Shown: positions 17,002 through 28,827, counted from the first letter of the stretch. The stretch is DNA of 64,000 nt from Neoarius graeffei (GCF_027579695.1 NC_083571.1:72797279-72861278), one strand, 5' to 3'. The notes: generated by a model from the letters alone, not told the origin. A program made the numbers and translations.

Positions 17002-18078
17002 ATGGGGAAGGATAGTGAGGGAGGTGGTAGGAAAAGGTCTAATTCTGGGGAATATGAACAACCCAATAGTAGTCAAAAAAGGACAAAAGGTGATCTTGAG
17101 ATAGTAGTGTGGAGGTGTGACTCAATAAATCTTGCTAAAACAAACCCAATTATTGTTGCACAAGAAATACAGAAATTTGTAGAAAGTGTTGAGAAAGTGG
17201 TCCCTTTGTTTGATGGGGGAATTCAAATTCATTGTGCTAAAGATCAAGCAAAACAATTGGCAAGAGCCAAAAAATTTCAAGGTGTAGAATTGAGAACCAA
17301 GCGAGTAGGAAAAGATGTGTCCACAAAAGGAATCATTCATGGGGTAGGTACTGATTTATCCGACCAGTCTATTCTAGCCAATGTTAAAACACAAAATGGG
17401 ATAAAGATTTCAGATGTTAAGCGTCTAGGGGGAGTCAAAAAGACTGAGTCTGTAGTATTGACCTTTGTGGGGGAAATCATGCCCGAAAGGGTATACATAG
17501 GTTTCAATTGTTACACAGTAAAGTTATTCATTCCCAGGCCAATCAGATGCTATAAGTGTCAACGTTTTGGACATATTGCAACATCTTGTAATGGGAATAA
17601 GAGGTGCCCTTCATGTGGGGAAAATCATGATTATGAGGAGTGTTCTAAGCATAAGGATCCAGTGTGCTGTAACTGTGGTGGTAAGCACTCGGCAGCATTT
17701 ACACAATGCCCAAAGTTTACTGAGGCAAGGGAAATCATGGTTGTAAAGGTGCAAAACAAGCTTAGTTATTCTGAGGCAGTCAAGGAGGTAAGGTCTAAAA
17801 TAGACATTAGTGAAGCTCCTTCTCAAAGTACTAGTACAGATAGCGAAAAGGGAAATACAGATAAAGTTTATGTGGATATCCAAAGTCTGGCAGAACTCAT
17901 GATTAGGCTATGGTTCTATGCAACCTCTGACAGGTTTAAAGGGCAAACAATGTCAAACATTGTGCATATACTAACCAGAGAAATCGGGACTATAGTGGGA
18001 AAAGAGCTGAATGCAGAGCAAATTTTTAAAAAGCTTCCTACTAACATGAAGGCCAAGGATACAACAGTTCATGAATAG
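17002..18078 (+). CDS. LINE ORF1, gag-like RNA-binding protein
   Basis: Open frame of 358 codons starting at the first ATG after a 280-bp 5' UTR. A basic N-terminus (GGGRKRSNS) is followed by an RRM-like middle and three zinc knuckles at about residues 183-230: CYKCQRFGHIATSC, CPSCGENHDYEEC and CCNCGGKHSAAFTQC. Such ORF1 proteins coat the LINE RNA and escort it to the target. This is the only fully open protein of the element. Confidence 0.85.
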   Translation: MGKDSEGGGRKRSNSGEYEQPNSSQKRTKGDLEIVVWRCDSINLAKTNPIIVAQEIQKFVESVEKVVPLFDGGIQIHCAKDQAKQLARAKKFQGVELRTKRVGKDVSTKGIIHGVGTDLSDQSILANVKTQNGIKISDVKRLGGVKKTESVVLTFVGEIMPERVYIGFNCYTVKLFIPRPIRCYKCQRFGHIATSCNGNKRCPSCGENHDYEECSKHKDPVCCNCGGKHSAAFTQCPKFTEAREIMVVKVQNKLSYSEAVKEVRSKIDISEAPSQSTSTDSEKGNTDKVYVDIQSLAELMIRLWFYATSDRFKGQTMSNIVHILTREIGTIVGKELNAEQIFKKLPTNMKAKDTTVHE

Positions 18079-18084
18079 GTCACT

Positions 18085-19160
18085 ATGGTTAGGATTGTGT
18101 ATTGTATAGTGGAATGCTAATAGTATTATTGCTCATGGTTTAGAACTTAAAAATTACATATCTCAGTTAGAAAGCCAACCAGATGTTATTTGTGTGCAGG
18201 AAACCTATTTAAAACCAGATCTTAAGTATAGTCTTAGTGGTTATGAAGTTATTAGAAAGGAGGGTTTGAATGGAAGAGGTGGTGTTGCAGTTTTTGTCAA
18301 AAAAGGTATAAAATACAAATGTTAATATATTACAAAATTTAGAAGGAATCTCTCTAAAAGTTACAACCAATATAGGTGATTTAGAAATCTTTAACTTGTA
18401 TTTATCTCCTAGTGTAATAGTAAGTGAAAATGAGTTAAGTGACATTTTATCTAAAAATAATATTTTTGTATGTGGAGATTTTAATGCCAAAAGTGAGTTG
18501 TGGGGCAATAGTAAAACTGACAGCAGAGGAAAGATGATTGAAAATATATTAGAGACTAATGATGTGGTTATATTAAATACTGGTCTAAAAACACACATGT
18601 ATTCTGGTGGTGAAAGTGCAATAGATCTCTCATTTACATCTCCAAGGTATGCAGCCCTTTCTAGTTGGGATGTGGTTGATAATACATTTGGGAGTGATCA
18701 TGCTGTTATTATAACTAAAATTCAATCTATAGCCGCATATGAAGAAGAGAATTTAGGAAGATGGTCTTTTAAAAAAGCAGATTGGGAAAATTTCTCTAGG
18801 GAATGTGATACTGTATTAGATAATGTTAACTTTGAGGTTGATTTAGAGGAGGTCAATAGTTACATATCTGATGGTATATTTAATATAGCTTCAAAATATA
18901 TTCCCAGGTCTAAAGGTGGTAAAACTGTTAAAAAGAATGGTTTATTTTGGAATGAGGAATGTGAAATAGCAGTTAAAAATAGGGAAAGGTGTCGAAATAA
19001 AGTTCGAAGAACTAGGGACCCAAAAGATTGGATTGAGTATAAAAAATACAGGGCAATAGCTGTTAAAGTTATAAAATCTACTAAAAGGAGAAAATGGCGT
19101 GATTATTGTTCTACACTAAATAGAAACTCAAACCTAAGTTCTGTCTGGAGAGTAGTTTAA
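18085..19160 (+). pseudogene. LINE ORF2, apurinic-like endonuclease domain
   Basis: WNANSIIAHGLELKNYI and VICVQETYLKPD (motif with catalytic E) appear in one frame up to about 18320. After a frame change, VCGDFNAKSELWG and FGSDHAVIIT (catalytic GDFN and SDH motifs) continue to 19160. The domain nicks the target DNA. A further one-base shift at the TTTAAAAAAA run (19157-19164) separates it from the RT frame. Confidence 0.8.
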
Positions 19161-19164
19161 AAAA

Positions 19165-21055
19165 ATGAATAATGCATACTCTGGTGAAAAAATAACAACT
19201 ATTAAAAGTGGTGATATTGTAGCTACTGAAAATATAGATAAGGCAAACCTGTTAGGTAAATCCTTTGCAAAAGTGAGTAGTGATGCCAACTATTCTGAAA
19301 AGTTTAGTAAGCATAAGGAGTCATTTGAAAATAACAATAACAATTTGTTTAATAAAAGGGCTAGTAATGATTCTATTTTAAATGCAACCTTTAAAATGAG
19401 TGAATTTAAGAAAGCTTTAAAAAAATGTAAAAACACATCTCCAGGAAAAGATCAGATTTGTTATGAAATGTTCAAGCATATGTCTGAAACAAGTTGTAAA
19501 GTAATATTAAAGTTTTATAACTTGGTATGGAGTACTGGGTATGTGCCTAGTTCTTGGAGGCATGCTTTAATAATTCCCTTACTTAAACCAGGTAAAGCTA
19601 AAAGTGATACTCTTTCGTATAGACCAATAGCTTTAACATCTAATATTTGTAAATTAATGGAGAGAATGATCACTAATAGATTAAATTGGTTTATGGAAAA
19701 ACATGATCTGTTCAATGTTAATCAATCTGGTTTTAGAAAACGTAGGTCTACAATCGATCAGCTTATAAAGTTAAGTGATATTGTAAAAAGTATTGCTAAT
19801 AAATCTGTGGTTTTAGGTGTCTTTCTGGACATTGAGAAAGCATATGACATGATTTGGAAGAAAGGTTTACTATACAAACTAGATAAACTAGGTATAGATG
19901 GTAATATGTTTAACTGGATAAATGGTTTTCTACATAATAGTCTTACAAGTAAAGGTTGGGGATGCAATATCAGATGAGTTTAATGTACAAAATGGTGTTC
20001 CTCAAGGAAGTGTAATTAGTCCTATTCTCTTTCTGATTGCTATCAATGATTTAAATTTAAGTGGTATGCAAGTGTCCATATTTGCTGATGATACTGCAAT
20101 ATGGAAAGCAGGAAGAAACATTAAATATATAAAAAGACAGGTTCAGAGAGCTATCAATGATCTAGAAACATGGTGTGATCAATGGGGCTTTAAGGTTTCG
20201 AAGGCCAAAACAAAAGTGATTTTATTTCATAGGAAAAAGTGTAAAGAGCCTATAGATATTTATTTTCAAGGTACTAAGCTAGAGCAAGAAAAACAAGTTA
20301 AATTTTTAGGGTTAATTTTTGATCAAAAACTTACTTGGAAAGATCACATTGACTATGTAGTTAAGAAATGTAAAAAGAGGATAAATCTGCTAAAGGTGAT
20401 CTCTGGTTCAAAGTGGGGTGCAAGTAAAGAAGTATTGTCATCTGTATATAAAGGTCTAATTAGGTCTGTTATTGATTATGGGAGTGAAGTTTATGACACT
20501 TCAGTTAAAACTCATAAAAATAAGTTGGACAAAATTCAGGCTCAATGTTTAAGAATATGCTGTAGAGCATTAATGACAACACCTATTAATGCACTACAGG
20601 TTGAGTGTGGTGATATGCCTTTAGATCTACGAAGGTTGTGGTTGCAATGTAAACTAGCGGTTAAATATAAGTTTAATTCTAATCATCCTACTAGTGCATG
20701 CTTTAAAGAAGCTTATGATGGTAAATACCAGGATTCTTTCAACAGTATATTTAATAAAGTAAATGAGTACACTAAAGATCTCAATATTGAGGGTCAGGAA
20801 ATAATAGTTGATAATATTCCTTATTGGGAATGTGGAGACATAAAAGTTTGCTTAGATTTAGCTAATAATATCTCTAAAAAGGATATTCCAGTTATAAATT
20901 TAGCACATAGTAAGGAGTATTTGCAAAAGTGGAATAATCATTTAAAGGTATACACCAATGGTTCTAAAAGTGAGAATAAAACAGGTTGTGCATTCTATGT
21001 TCCAGAAATGGGCTTTAAAAAATGCATGAGATTAACTGATAATACAAGTGTGTGA
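19165..21055 (+). pseudogene. LINE ORF2, reverse transcriptase domain
   Basis: Two overlapping frames: the first carries SPGKDQICYEMFKH, SYRPIALTSNICKLMERM and GVFLDIEKAYDMIW (motif A); the second, from about 19950, carries NGVPQGSVISPILF and the catalytic SIFADDTAIW. The one-base shift lies near 19950. The catalytic aspartates are all present. Confidence 0.85.
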
Positions 21056-21723
21056 ATCTGAGTTGGTGGCTATTCTGTTAGCCATTTCTTGGTTAGCAGA
21101 GAATCCTCCTTTTCAGTTTGTAATTTTATCAGATTCCTTATCTGCTCTACAAGCTATTGAAGGAGATAAATTAAGTAAGTTGGTTTGTGAGATTAGGTAT
21201 CAAATATTTATGCTGCAAAATAAAGGTATCAATGTGGAATTTGCTTGGATTCCTGGTCATGTGGGTCTAAGAGGAAATGAGGTTGCTGATCAGTTGGCAA
21301 AAGAAGCTCTTTCTCATGAAAATGTTGAATTGACAATTTCCCCAGAAATGGCAGATATTTTAAAGGACATGAAGGGGGTTATCAGGTTATGGCAGGATCG
21401 CTGGAATAAAGATGTTAAGGGAAGATTTTATTTTAAGTCTGAAAATAAAGTCTCTTAAGGTGAAGTATACAGACTCCAACCGAAGGAAGGAGGTGTGTAT
21501 GACTCGAATCAGGTTTGGTCATTGCTGGTTAAATTCTACAAGATGCTTAATAGGCAAGCACCCTGATGGAAATGGTGATTTCTGTCAATTCCCAGAAAAT
21601 GTCCAGCACTACCTGCTAGAGTGTATTGAATTCCAGCACTTGCAGGAGGAACTTGTTAATATGCTTATGTCAAAATCTTTAAAAGTCGACAGTACTTCTC
21701 TATTAGGAAATAAGTCATTATGA
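20938..21723 (+). pseudogene. LINE ORF2, RNase H domain and C-terminal tail
   Basis: VYTNGSKSENKTGCAFY, CESELVAILLAISW, VILSDSLSALQAI and WIPGHVGLRGNEVADQLAKEA form a type I RNase H; the first catalytic Asp appears as Asn (YTNGS). Frameshifts at about 21050 and 21450; the tail ends with a C-X-H-type LLECIEF block. RNase H in a non-LTR element is limited to the I group and a few relatives. Confidence 0.82.
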
Positions 21724-22130
21724 CAAAATATGGAAATATGTGCTAGGAACTAAATTTTAGATTTAGGTGCACAATTTCGCCTTACTTTACTAACAGGCCC
21801 ACTTTGTCTTGGTTTCACTCTGAATCGGCCCAAAGTAAAAGGTGATTGGGACTTTTCAATTTTCCATTTCAGGATAAGCACTTTTAGATTAGGGTGTTAA
21901 AGTTGTATTATAGGGAAATCATTAATGAAGGTCCATATTATGTTGGGTTTGGTTTCAATACACTTGTGGTGTAAATAACTGATACAGATAGTACCTATAA
22001 GTACTATATATTGCAAATGTATATAGAAACACTTAGTGAGGTCTTGACCTCAGTAATTTTGTTACAGGTCGCCATAGCATCACTTGATGGGAGCGACCCT
22101 AAATCCCACAACAACAACCTTCTCACTCGG

Positions 22131-22348
22131 TCTCCACTTGCGGCGCCAGGCTTATCCCTCCCTCCTGAGAAGACTTTTTATGATCTATTTTTAATATTAG
22201 GCATACTTTTGCACACGCGCATTACACTTTTATCTTATTCATTACTGACATTTTGTATGTATGTAGCTAAATAAACGTTTGGTCTAATTGACGCTACGGT
22301 GTGGTATCCCTTTATGTTGAGGTTGCCTTGAGTCAGGCAGTCTTAACA
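22131..22348 (+). repeat. Left LTR of the Gmr1-like element, second part
   Basis: Continues the LTR after the LINE; AATAAA at about 22273 and end cagtcttaaca match the right LTR (27644-27860) with few differences. Confidence 0.85.
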
Positions 22349-22350
22349 TA

Positions 22351-22367
22351 TGGGGGCTTGTCCTTTG
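22351..22367 (+). other. Primer-binding site, tRNA-Pro-like
   Basis: TGGGGGCTTGTCC two bases after the LTR matches the tRNA-Pro complement (as in MLV, recalled) with one mismatch in 13; the last bases do not match. Confidence 0.5.
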
Positions 22368-23054
22368 TTTGGAGTTTTTTTTTCTCTTTCTCTCCGGGAC
22401 ACTGTTCTAGTTTTGTGATATTTGTATCAGAATTATGTCTGTACTCACGTAATTGCATGAGTATGGGGAAACCCCTGTAGCGTTTTGATTGGTTGGGTTA
22501 AGTGGTGACGAGGGTTGGGATTCCCTTTTGGATTAATTTGGCTGGCGTCGTTTTTTTCTTTTTGAACACACGTCTGGTAAGTAATTGTTTAATTGTTGGT
22601 GGTTCCTGCTGCAGTGAAGAGAAATTTTAGAGAGGGATTTACGAGGAGCAATATGTACACCCTGCCGTAGGTAAGACCGCTCAAAAGGTTATTATTTTTC
22701 TTGTGTGGCATGTCGAATGGGGGGCGTATGTGGCTCAACCGCGGGGGCATGTGAAGACGTAGGCTTTAGAAATAGTTAAATGTGCTTAGATGCAGGGCTG
22801 CTCCAGGTTTCTGAAGTTGTAGTCCTTTGTTGTGTCAGGGAACCACTTTAGTGTCCAGACGTGTTTTTTGTTTTGTGAGAGGTAGTTTGTGGGTGGCGTG
22901 GTGGATTTTGGTATGATATTGGATATAGCATTTTGGCTTAGTGGGCATGTTTTGATTAGTGTTTCTGAGTAGTTGGCTGCATGTTTTAAGATTGTTTAGG
23001 ATTTGTATTGTAGCACATGATTTTGGTAACCCTGTTAAAATTGTTTGGTCGGAA

Positions 23055-24136
23055 ATGGAATCTTTTGATGAGTTTTTGGCTGTCCCATCTGCTGTGGGGT
23101 TGGAGGCACTGAAGAAAGGTCAGCTGTTTACGGTGATTGACTACTTTAATATGGAATTTAAGATTCCTAAGGGTGTTAGAAAAGATGAGTTGTTGAAATT
23201 AGTAGAGGATGGGCTTATTGGTAAGGGGATAATTCCGGCTAAGTCTGTTTCTGTAAAGCCAAGTCGCGCGACAGCGGAATTTCATGTTCCAGTCTCGTCA
23301 TCCCTAACTTATGATCAACAGGTAAAGTTATTGGAGATGCAGTTTGAGCGAGATAAGTATCTTGAATGTGAACGTGAGAAAGACAGGGTGGAACGGGAGA
23401 AGGATAGGGAGCTTGAGTATAGAAAATTACAGATAGAACAGGAACGCCTAAGAGTGTCGGGGGGTGGTGCTGGTAGCTCTATGGGTTCTCAACCAGGGCC
23501 TTTGCCGTTTGAATTAAACCTGTCAAATATGATTAAGTTACTACCCAAATTTAGTGAGGAAGATCCGGATGTTCTTTTCCTTATTTGAAATTTTGGCTGT
23601 GGACCATAAGTGGACAGATTCAGATCACATCTTACTTCTACAAAGTGTAATCTTGGGCAAGGCACAAGAAGCCTTTATTGCTTTGAGTGAGGTACAGCGT
23701 AAGAGGTATGATGTGAAGGATGGCATTTTAAAGGCTTATGAGTTGGTACCTGAAGCATATAGACAGAAGTTTAGGAACTGTCGGAAGAGTGATAGGCAAA
23801 CACTTGGAGGTGGTGCGAGAATTGAACACATTTTTTACTCGCTGGCGAACATCAGAAAAGGTTGATACATTTGAAAAGCTATGTGATTTAGTGGTATTGG
23901 AGCAGTTTAAAAACATCGTCCCAGCATGGGTTGCCATCTATATTGATGAACAAAATGTTAAAACTGCTATTGAAGCTGCCACTTTAGCTGATAAATATAT
24001 CTTGGCACATAGGCAGTGTGAGAATGCACAAAGAGTTGATGTCCGTTTTCCACATTTGAGTGGATCACGTTTGAGTGGTATTGGCTGTGCGTTCATCCTT
24101 GCCTGTAGAGGGCGTTCATGTTATTTTGGGGAATAA
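23055..24136 (+). pseudogene. gag: Gmr1-like gag with SCAN-like region
   Basis: Starts MESFDEFLAVPSAVGLEAL. A charged coiled-coil stretch (about residues 100-140, EREKDRVEREKDRELEY) leads to FSEEDPDVLF, and after a frame change near 23578 the text LFEILAVDHKWTDSDHILLLQ, EVQRKRYDVKDGILKAYELV and, after a second change near 23800, TFEKLCDLVVLEQFKN. The latter resembles the SCAN domain, which is known to derive from Gmr1-like gag. No zinc knuckle and no protease active site follow: only the end of a protease-like block (GVHVILGNNLAGG, about 24105) remains. Confidence 0.75.
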
Positions 24137-24321
24137 TTTAGCAGGGGGGTTGGCTTGGCCTGAGGCTTCACCCACACCTCTAGTAAACACCAAGCCTGTA
24201 GCACCTTTAGATCCAGATCAGTGTGCTGTTGATTTCCCTGAGGTGTTTGTCTCTTGCGCAGTTACACGTGCTATGAGTCGGGCTGTAGAAAGCGATAAGT
24301 TGGGGATTTTGGATAAAGACC

Positions 24322-25496
24322 GTGTGGGGTTGGAATTGTCCATTTTGCCCCCTACCCTCACTCAAGAAGAGGTGGTGGCGGCTCAAAAAGAAGACAGAGT
24401 TGGCCAGGTTTTTCTCTGAGGTATTGTCACCAGAAGAGATAAGTGCAGCAAGTGGGTATGCTGTTGTGAATGACCTGTTGGTGCATAAGTGGACACAGTG
24501 TAATGGGGAAATTGTGAATCCTGTGGTACAGATTGTGGTGCCCAAGCAGTTTCGGGATGTGGTCTTGCAGACGGCACATGGGGGTGTGGCAGGCCATTTT
24601 GGTATCCGTAAGACGTACCAGCAGCTGCTACTACACTTTTATTGGCCAGGTATGAAACGGGATGTTGTCCAGTTTGTTAGGACCTGTCATGTTTGTCAGC
24701 TGGCTGGAAAGCCCAATCAGGTTATCAAGCCGGCACCTTTGTGTCCTATTCCAGCTGTGGGGAAGCCTTTTGAACATATTGATTGTGTGGGGCTGTTGCC
24801 CACTTCCAAGTCAGGATGCAGTTATTTGTTAACTGTTGTCAGTCAACACGCTATCCTGCCGTTTATCCTATTCGTAGTATTACCACTAAGGTGGTTGTGA
24901 AAGCGCTTACTCGGTTTATTTTAATTTTTGGTATACCAAGAGTGATACAGAGTGACAGGGGTACCAACTTTACCTCCAAGATGTTTCGCAGCATTTTAAA
25001 ACAACTTCATGTTAAACAACAGCTGAGCAGCCCATATCACCCCCAGAGCCAGGGGGCCCTAGAACGTTTTCATCTTACTCTTGAGTCTCTTCTGTGGGCT
25101 TATTGCCTTGAATTGGGGAGGGACTGGGAGGAGGGTGTTCCATGGCTATTGCTAGCAGCACGGGGGGTAGTACAAGACAGTATGGGTTTTAGTCCCAATG
25201 ATTTGGTTTTTGCACACCATGTCCGTGGGCCCTTGTCAGTGTTGAAGAATGGATTGGAGGAGACCCAGGCCCCTGTCAATGTTATTGATTTTGTCCATGG
25301 GTTCCGGCGTAGGCTGACGTTGGCCTGGAAAATGGCTAGTGACAATTTAATGAAAACTCAGTCACATATGAAGAAACGATATGATGGCCGGGCTGTGGGG
25401 AGGCAGTTCAGTTCGGGAGACCAGGTGTTAGCTTTGTTGTCCATGCCTGGCTCAGCGTTTAGTGCTCGGTTCTCTGGGCCATATACAGTGGTATAA
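24322..25496 (+). pseudogene. Gmr1-like integrase
   Basis: HGGVAGHFGIRKTYQ and CHVCQLAGKP form the HHCC zinc site; the core has D in FEHIDCVGLLP, D in VIQSDRGTNFTS and E in HPQSQGALERFH. RFSGPYTVV near the end is the GPY/F motif. One frame change lies around 24820. It stands before RT, unlike standard Ty3/gypsy order. Confidence 0.85.
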
Positions 25497-26399
25497 GTGT
25501 CTGAGTGTGACTATTTATTAGCAACTCCAGATCGTAAGCGTTCTACACAGGTATGCCATGTGAACCTTCTCAAGCCTTATCTCTCCCCAGGTTCATCTTT
25601 AGGAGGGGGGAGTGTGTTATCTGTGGCAGTGATGGTGGTTAGTGGGGTCCCGTTTCGTCCTCTGGTTACCACAAATGATGAGGTTGGTTCAGATTTGTTT
25701 ATGCAGCCAAGGCTTAAGAATTCTGAGACACTGTCTAATCTGGATCGCTTGGTGGCTCATCTGTCAGCAGAGCAGAGTGCTGAGTTGAGGTCTTTAATGT
25801 CTTATCAGTGTCTATTTTCAGATACACCGTCATGCACTGATATGATAGAGCATGACGTTGACACTGGGGGGTCTCTGCCTATTCGCCAGCGGTTTTACCG
25901 GGTGGGGCTGGAAAAAAGGAAAATATTGGATAAGGAGGTACAGTATTTGTTGGATCATGGACTTGCAGAGCCTTCACACTCCAGTTGGGCTTCTCCGTGT
26001 CTGCTTGTGGGTAAACCAGATAACACCTTCCGTTTTTGTACGGATTACCGTAAGGTTAACGGGGTGACTAAAGCCGATTCGTTTCTGCTGCCCCGAGTGG
26101 ATGACTGTATAGATCAGGTGGGCACTGCTCGATATGTTAGCAAGTTTGACTTGTTAAAAGGCTACTATCAAGTCCCTCTTACGTCACGTGCCCAAGAGAT
26201 ATCAGCATTTATCACTCCCTCTGGCCTCTATTCATATAGGGTAATGAGTTTTGGGTTGCAGAATGCACCTGCAACTTTTCAGCGACTAATGAATAGGGTG
26301 ATATCAGGCCTACCAGGGTGTACAGTGTACCTTGATGATGCTGTGATAGTGTCTGATACTTGGGGGGGAACATCTGGATCGTATACGGGCATTTTTTGA
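25497..26399 (+). pseudogene. Gmr1-like integrase tail and reverse transcriptase
   Basis: After VCHVNLLKPYL (integrase C-terminal end) the RT shows CLVGKPDNTFRFCTDYRKVN, YVSKFDLLKGYYQVPL, MSFGLQNAPATFQRLM and catalytic TVYLDDAVIVS (YLDD). The frame is lost just after, near 26370 at a G run. Confidence 0.85.
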
Positions 26400-26442
26400 A
26401 CGGTTGGTACAAGCGATTTAACAGTTTAATTTAACAGTTAAT

Positions 26443-27156
26443 TTGGCTAAGTGTGAATTTGCCCATGCAACCGTAGTTTACCTGGGGAAGGTAGTAGGCC
26501 AGGGTCAGGTCTGCCCAGTGTGGGCCAAAGTCCTTGCAATTGATCAGTTTCCAGTGCCCACGAAAAGGAAAGAGTTGCAGCGGTTTTTGGGGATGGTGGG
26601 ATATTATAGAAGTTTCTGTAGAAATTTTTCCACCATTGTGTGTCCACTCACTGACCTTCTTGGGGGGGTGTTAAGTTTGTTTGGTCTGCCCATTGCCAAA
26701 AGGCATTTGGGAAGGTGAAACAGTTGCTTACTACTGCACCTGTTTTGGCAGCACCTCGACTAGATCAGGCATTTCAACTTCAGGTGGATGCTAGTCAGGT
26801 GGGTGCTGGGGCCGTGTTGTTGCAACTGGATGAAGAGGGGGTTAGCTGTCCAGTATGTTACTTCTCTAAGAAATTTTAATAAGCATCAAATTTCGTATTC
26901 CACTATTGAGAAAGAGGCTCTGGCCTTGGTTTGGGCATTAAAACATTTTGAGGTCTATGTAGACAGTGGGGTGCCACCCATAATTGTGTATTCTCACCAT
27001 AACCCACTCATATTTCTACATGCGTTGCACAATCCAAATCGGCGTCTTATGCGTTGGACCTTATTCTTGCAACCTTACCAATTGGACATGCGGCACATCA
27101 GGGGGCCGGACAATGTGGTTGCCAACGCATTGTCCCGCTCTATTGCAAATGCATAA
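26443..27156 (+). pseudogene. Gmr1-like RT end and RNase H
   Basis: FLGMVGYYRSFCRNFS closes RT; RNase H follows with LQVDASQVGAGAVLLQ, STIEKEALALVWALKHF and LDMRHIRGPDNVVANALSR. Several frame changes occur. 27157-27486 has no recognised coding content; a G-run polypurine tract (27489-27503) precedes the right LTR. Confidence 0.8.
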
Positions 27157-27503
27157 TTATGTTGTCCCACTCATTTGTCTGTTTCTCCTGTTCCTCTTTT
27201 TCTGTCCCCTTTCCATAAATTGCTTTCCCAGGGTTTGGGATATGCTGGTGAAGGGGAAGAGGAGGTTTTGGGGATCAGCAATGTACTTGGTGATGGTTGA
27301 TGTATATCATGGGTGTGATTAGACACTGGGGAGAGGTTGAGATGTAAAAGGTGGTTTGTGAAATTTTGCTACCAAAATAGTGATATAGTTGAGTTGATCT
27401 AGTTGAAACTGCTAATTTGCTATGTCTAAGTAAATTTGAATTATTCAAGTGTTTAGTGCAGAGTCCCACTTTGGTTGGCCTCTGTTTTAAGGGGGGGGGG
27501 GTA

Positions 27504-27860
27504 TGTTACGGTCAGCTGCACTAATGCTTGTTTGGGCCACGCCCCCTCCTGTTTGCTTGTTTCTTTTCAGAGTGTGAGACAGGTGTGGTGCATTCTCCCT
27601 GATTGAGGCCAGTATAAAGATACTGGGTGTCTTCCCTTCTCGCTCGGTCTCCACTTGCGGCACCAGGCTTATCCCTCCCTCCTGAGAAGACTTTTTATGA
27701 TCTATTTTTAATATTAGGCATACTTTTGCACCTGCACATTACACTTTTTTATCTTCATTACTGACATTTTGTATGTATGTAAATAAACGTTTGGTCTAAT
27801 TGACGCTATGGTGTGGTATCCCTTTATGTTGAGGTTGCCTTGAGCCAGGCAGTCTTAACA
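27504..27860 (+). repeat. Right LTR of the Gmr1-like element
   Basis: 357 bp, TGTTACGGTC to GTCTTAACA, with tataaag and aataaa. Longer than the left LTR by the 26-bp block described there. Confidence 0.9.
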
Positions 27861-27921
27861 ACCAGTCTCTCAAAGCACTTCATAATTACTGGGGTGAAGG
27901 CAACAGGGCGGTAGTCACTGA
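27861..27921 (-). pseudogene. LINE-R1 piece 3
   Basis: Minus-strand text reads SDYRPVAFTPVIMKCFERL, directly upstream of piece 2 once the gypsy element and one accag are removed. Confidence 0.82.
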
Positions 27922-28025
27922 CAGGGGCGTCACTAGGCCTTGTGCCCCAGTAAGAAAATGTTGAAAGATTTTCGTAACAAACTAGTTTCTTTGGCAGATC
28001 ATTTATCTACTGTAAGTTGTAGGAC

Positions 28026-28383
28026 GGCGGCACGGTGGTTAGCGCCATCGCCTCACAGCAAGAAGGTCCGGGTTCGAGCCCCGTGGCCGGCGAGGGCCTT
28101 TCTGTGTGGAGTTTGCATGTTCTCCCCGTGTCCGTGAGGGTTTCCTCCAGGTGCTCTGGTTTCCCCCACAGTCCAAAGACATGCAGGTTAGGTTAACTGG
28201 TGACTCTAAATTGACCATGGGTGTGAATGCGAGTGTGAATGGTTGTCTGTCTGTGTCAGCCCTGTGATGACCTGGCAACTTGTCCAGGGTGTACCCTGCC
28301 TTTCACCCGTAGTCAGCTGGGATAGGCTCCAGCTTGCCTGCGACCCTGTAGAACAGGATAAAGCGGCTAGAGATAATGAGATG
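28026..28383 (+). mobile_element. tRNA-derived fish SINE (copy e)
   Basis: Perfect 12-bp duplication aagttgtaggac at 28014-28025 and 28384-28395. A short deletion removes part of the A box region. Confidence 0.9.
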
Positions 28384-28827
28384 AAGTTGTAGGACAGAGT
28401 GTGTTTCAAACTTCTATTGCCTCTTTCTAACTAATCTTCTGATTGGTCTGGGAGAGTCTCACTGTAAACGTAGCGTGCGTGCCATGAATCCATTTAGCCT
28501 ACTGGAGAGAGGAGTCTACTCTTTGAGTCAGAGAACGGGCTCTGGATGAGTTAAGGTAGCGTGAAGTTTTTGCAACAACTATGCAAACCATATTCTAACA
28601 AACCCATTAAACTACATCGAATTAAACGATATTAAATTACTTTTCCAGATGGATATCAGACAATTCTTCTCACGAAGTAGACAGGGGCAGGGAAACGGTG
28701 ACAGATGAGGAGTGTGAGAGAGGTAAAATTAAGGTTGTAGGCTATGTGCTAGTCAGTCATAACTAACCAGCTAAGTTCGTGAATCGTGAGAGTTGAGGTT
28801 GCATAATAGAAAAATTGACTCAAATAC

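Larger units (their letters stand above)
16722..22117 (+). mobile_element. I/Nimb-type LINE with RNase H, full length, inserted in the gypsy LTR
   Basis: A 13-bp perfect target duplication (16709-16721, 22118-22130) bounds 5.4 kb with a 5' UTR, ORF1 with three CCHC-type knuckles, and ORF2 with endonuclease, RT and RNase H, ending in (CAA)n. ORF2 is broken by about five small frame changes but has few substitutions to stop. RNase H plus a knuckle-bearing ORF1 points to the I group; the exact clade is not settled. Confidence 0.85.
16605..27860 (+). mobile_element. Gmr1-like Ty3/gypsy retrotransposon, split by an I-type LINE
   Basis: LTRs at 16605-16721 plus 22131-22348 (left, interrupted) and 27504-27860 (right), TGTTAC...TTAACA. 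A 5-bp duplication accag lies at 16600-16604 and 27861-27865. Internal order on + is gag with a SCAN-like region, integrase, reverse transcriptase, RNase H. Integrase ahead of RT in a gypsy-type element is the mark of the Gmr1 group. Several frameshifts break every ORF. Confidence 0.88.

Noticed and set aside
23328-23460. Charged coiled-coil stretch as a host gene exon
   Set aside because: It lies in frame within the gag of the Gmr1-like element and has no splice sites.
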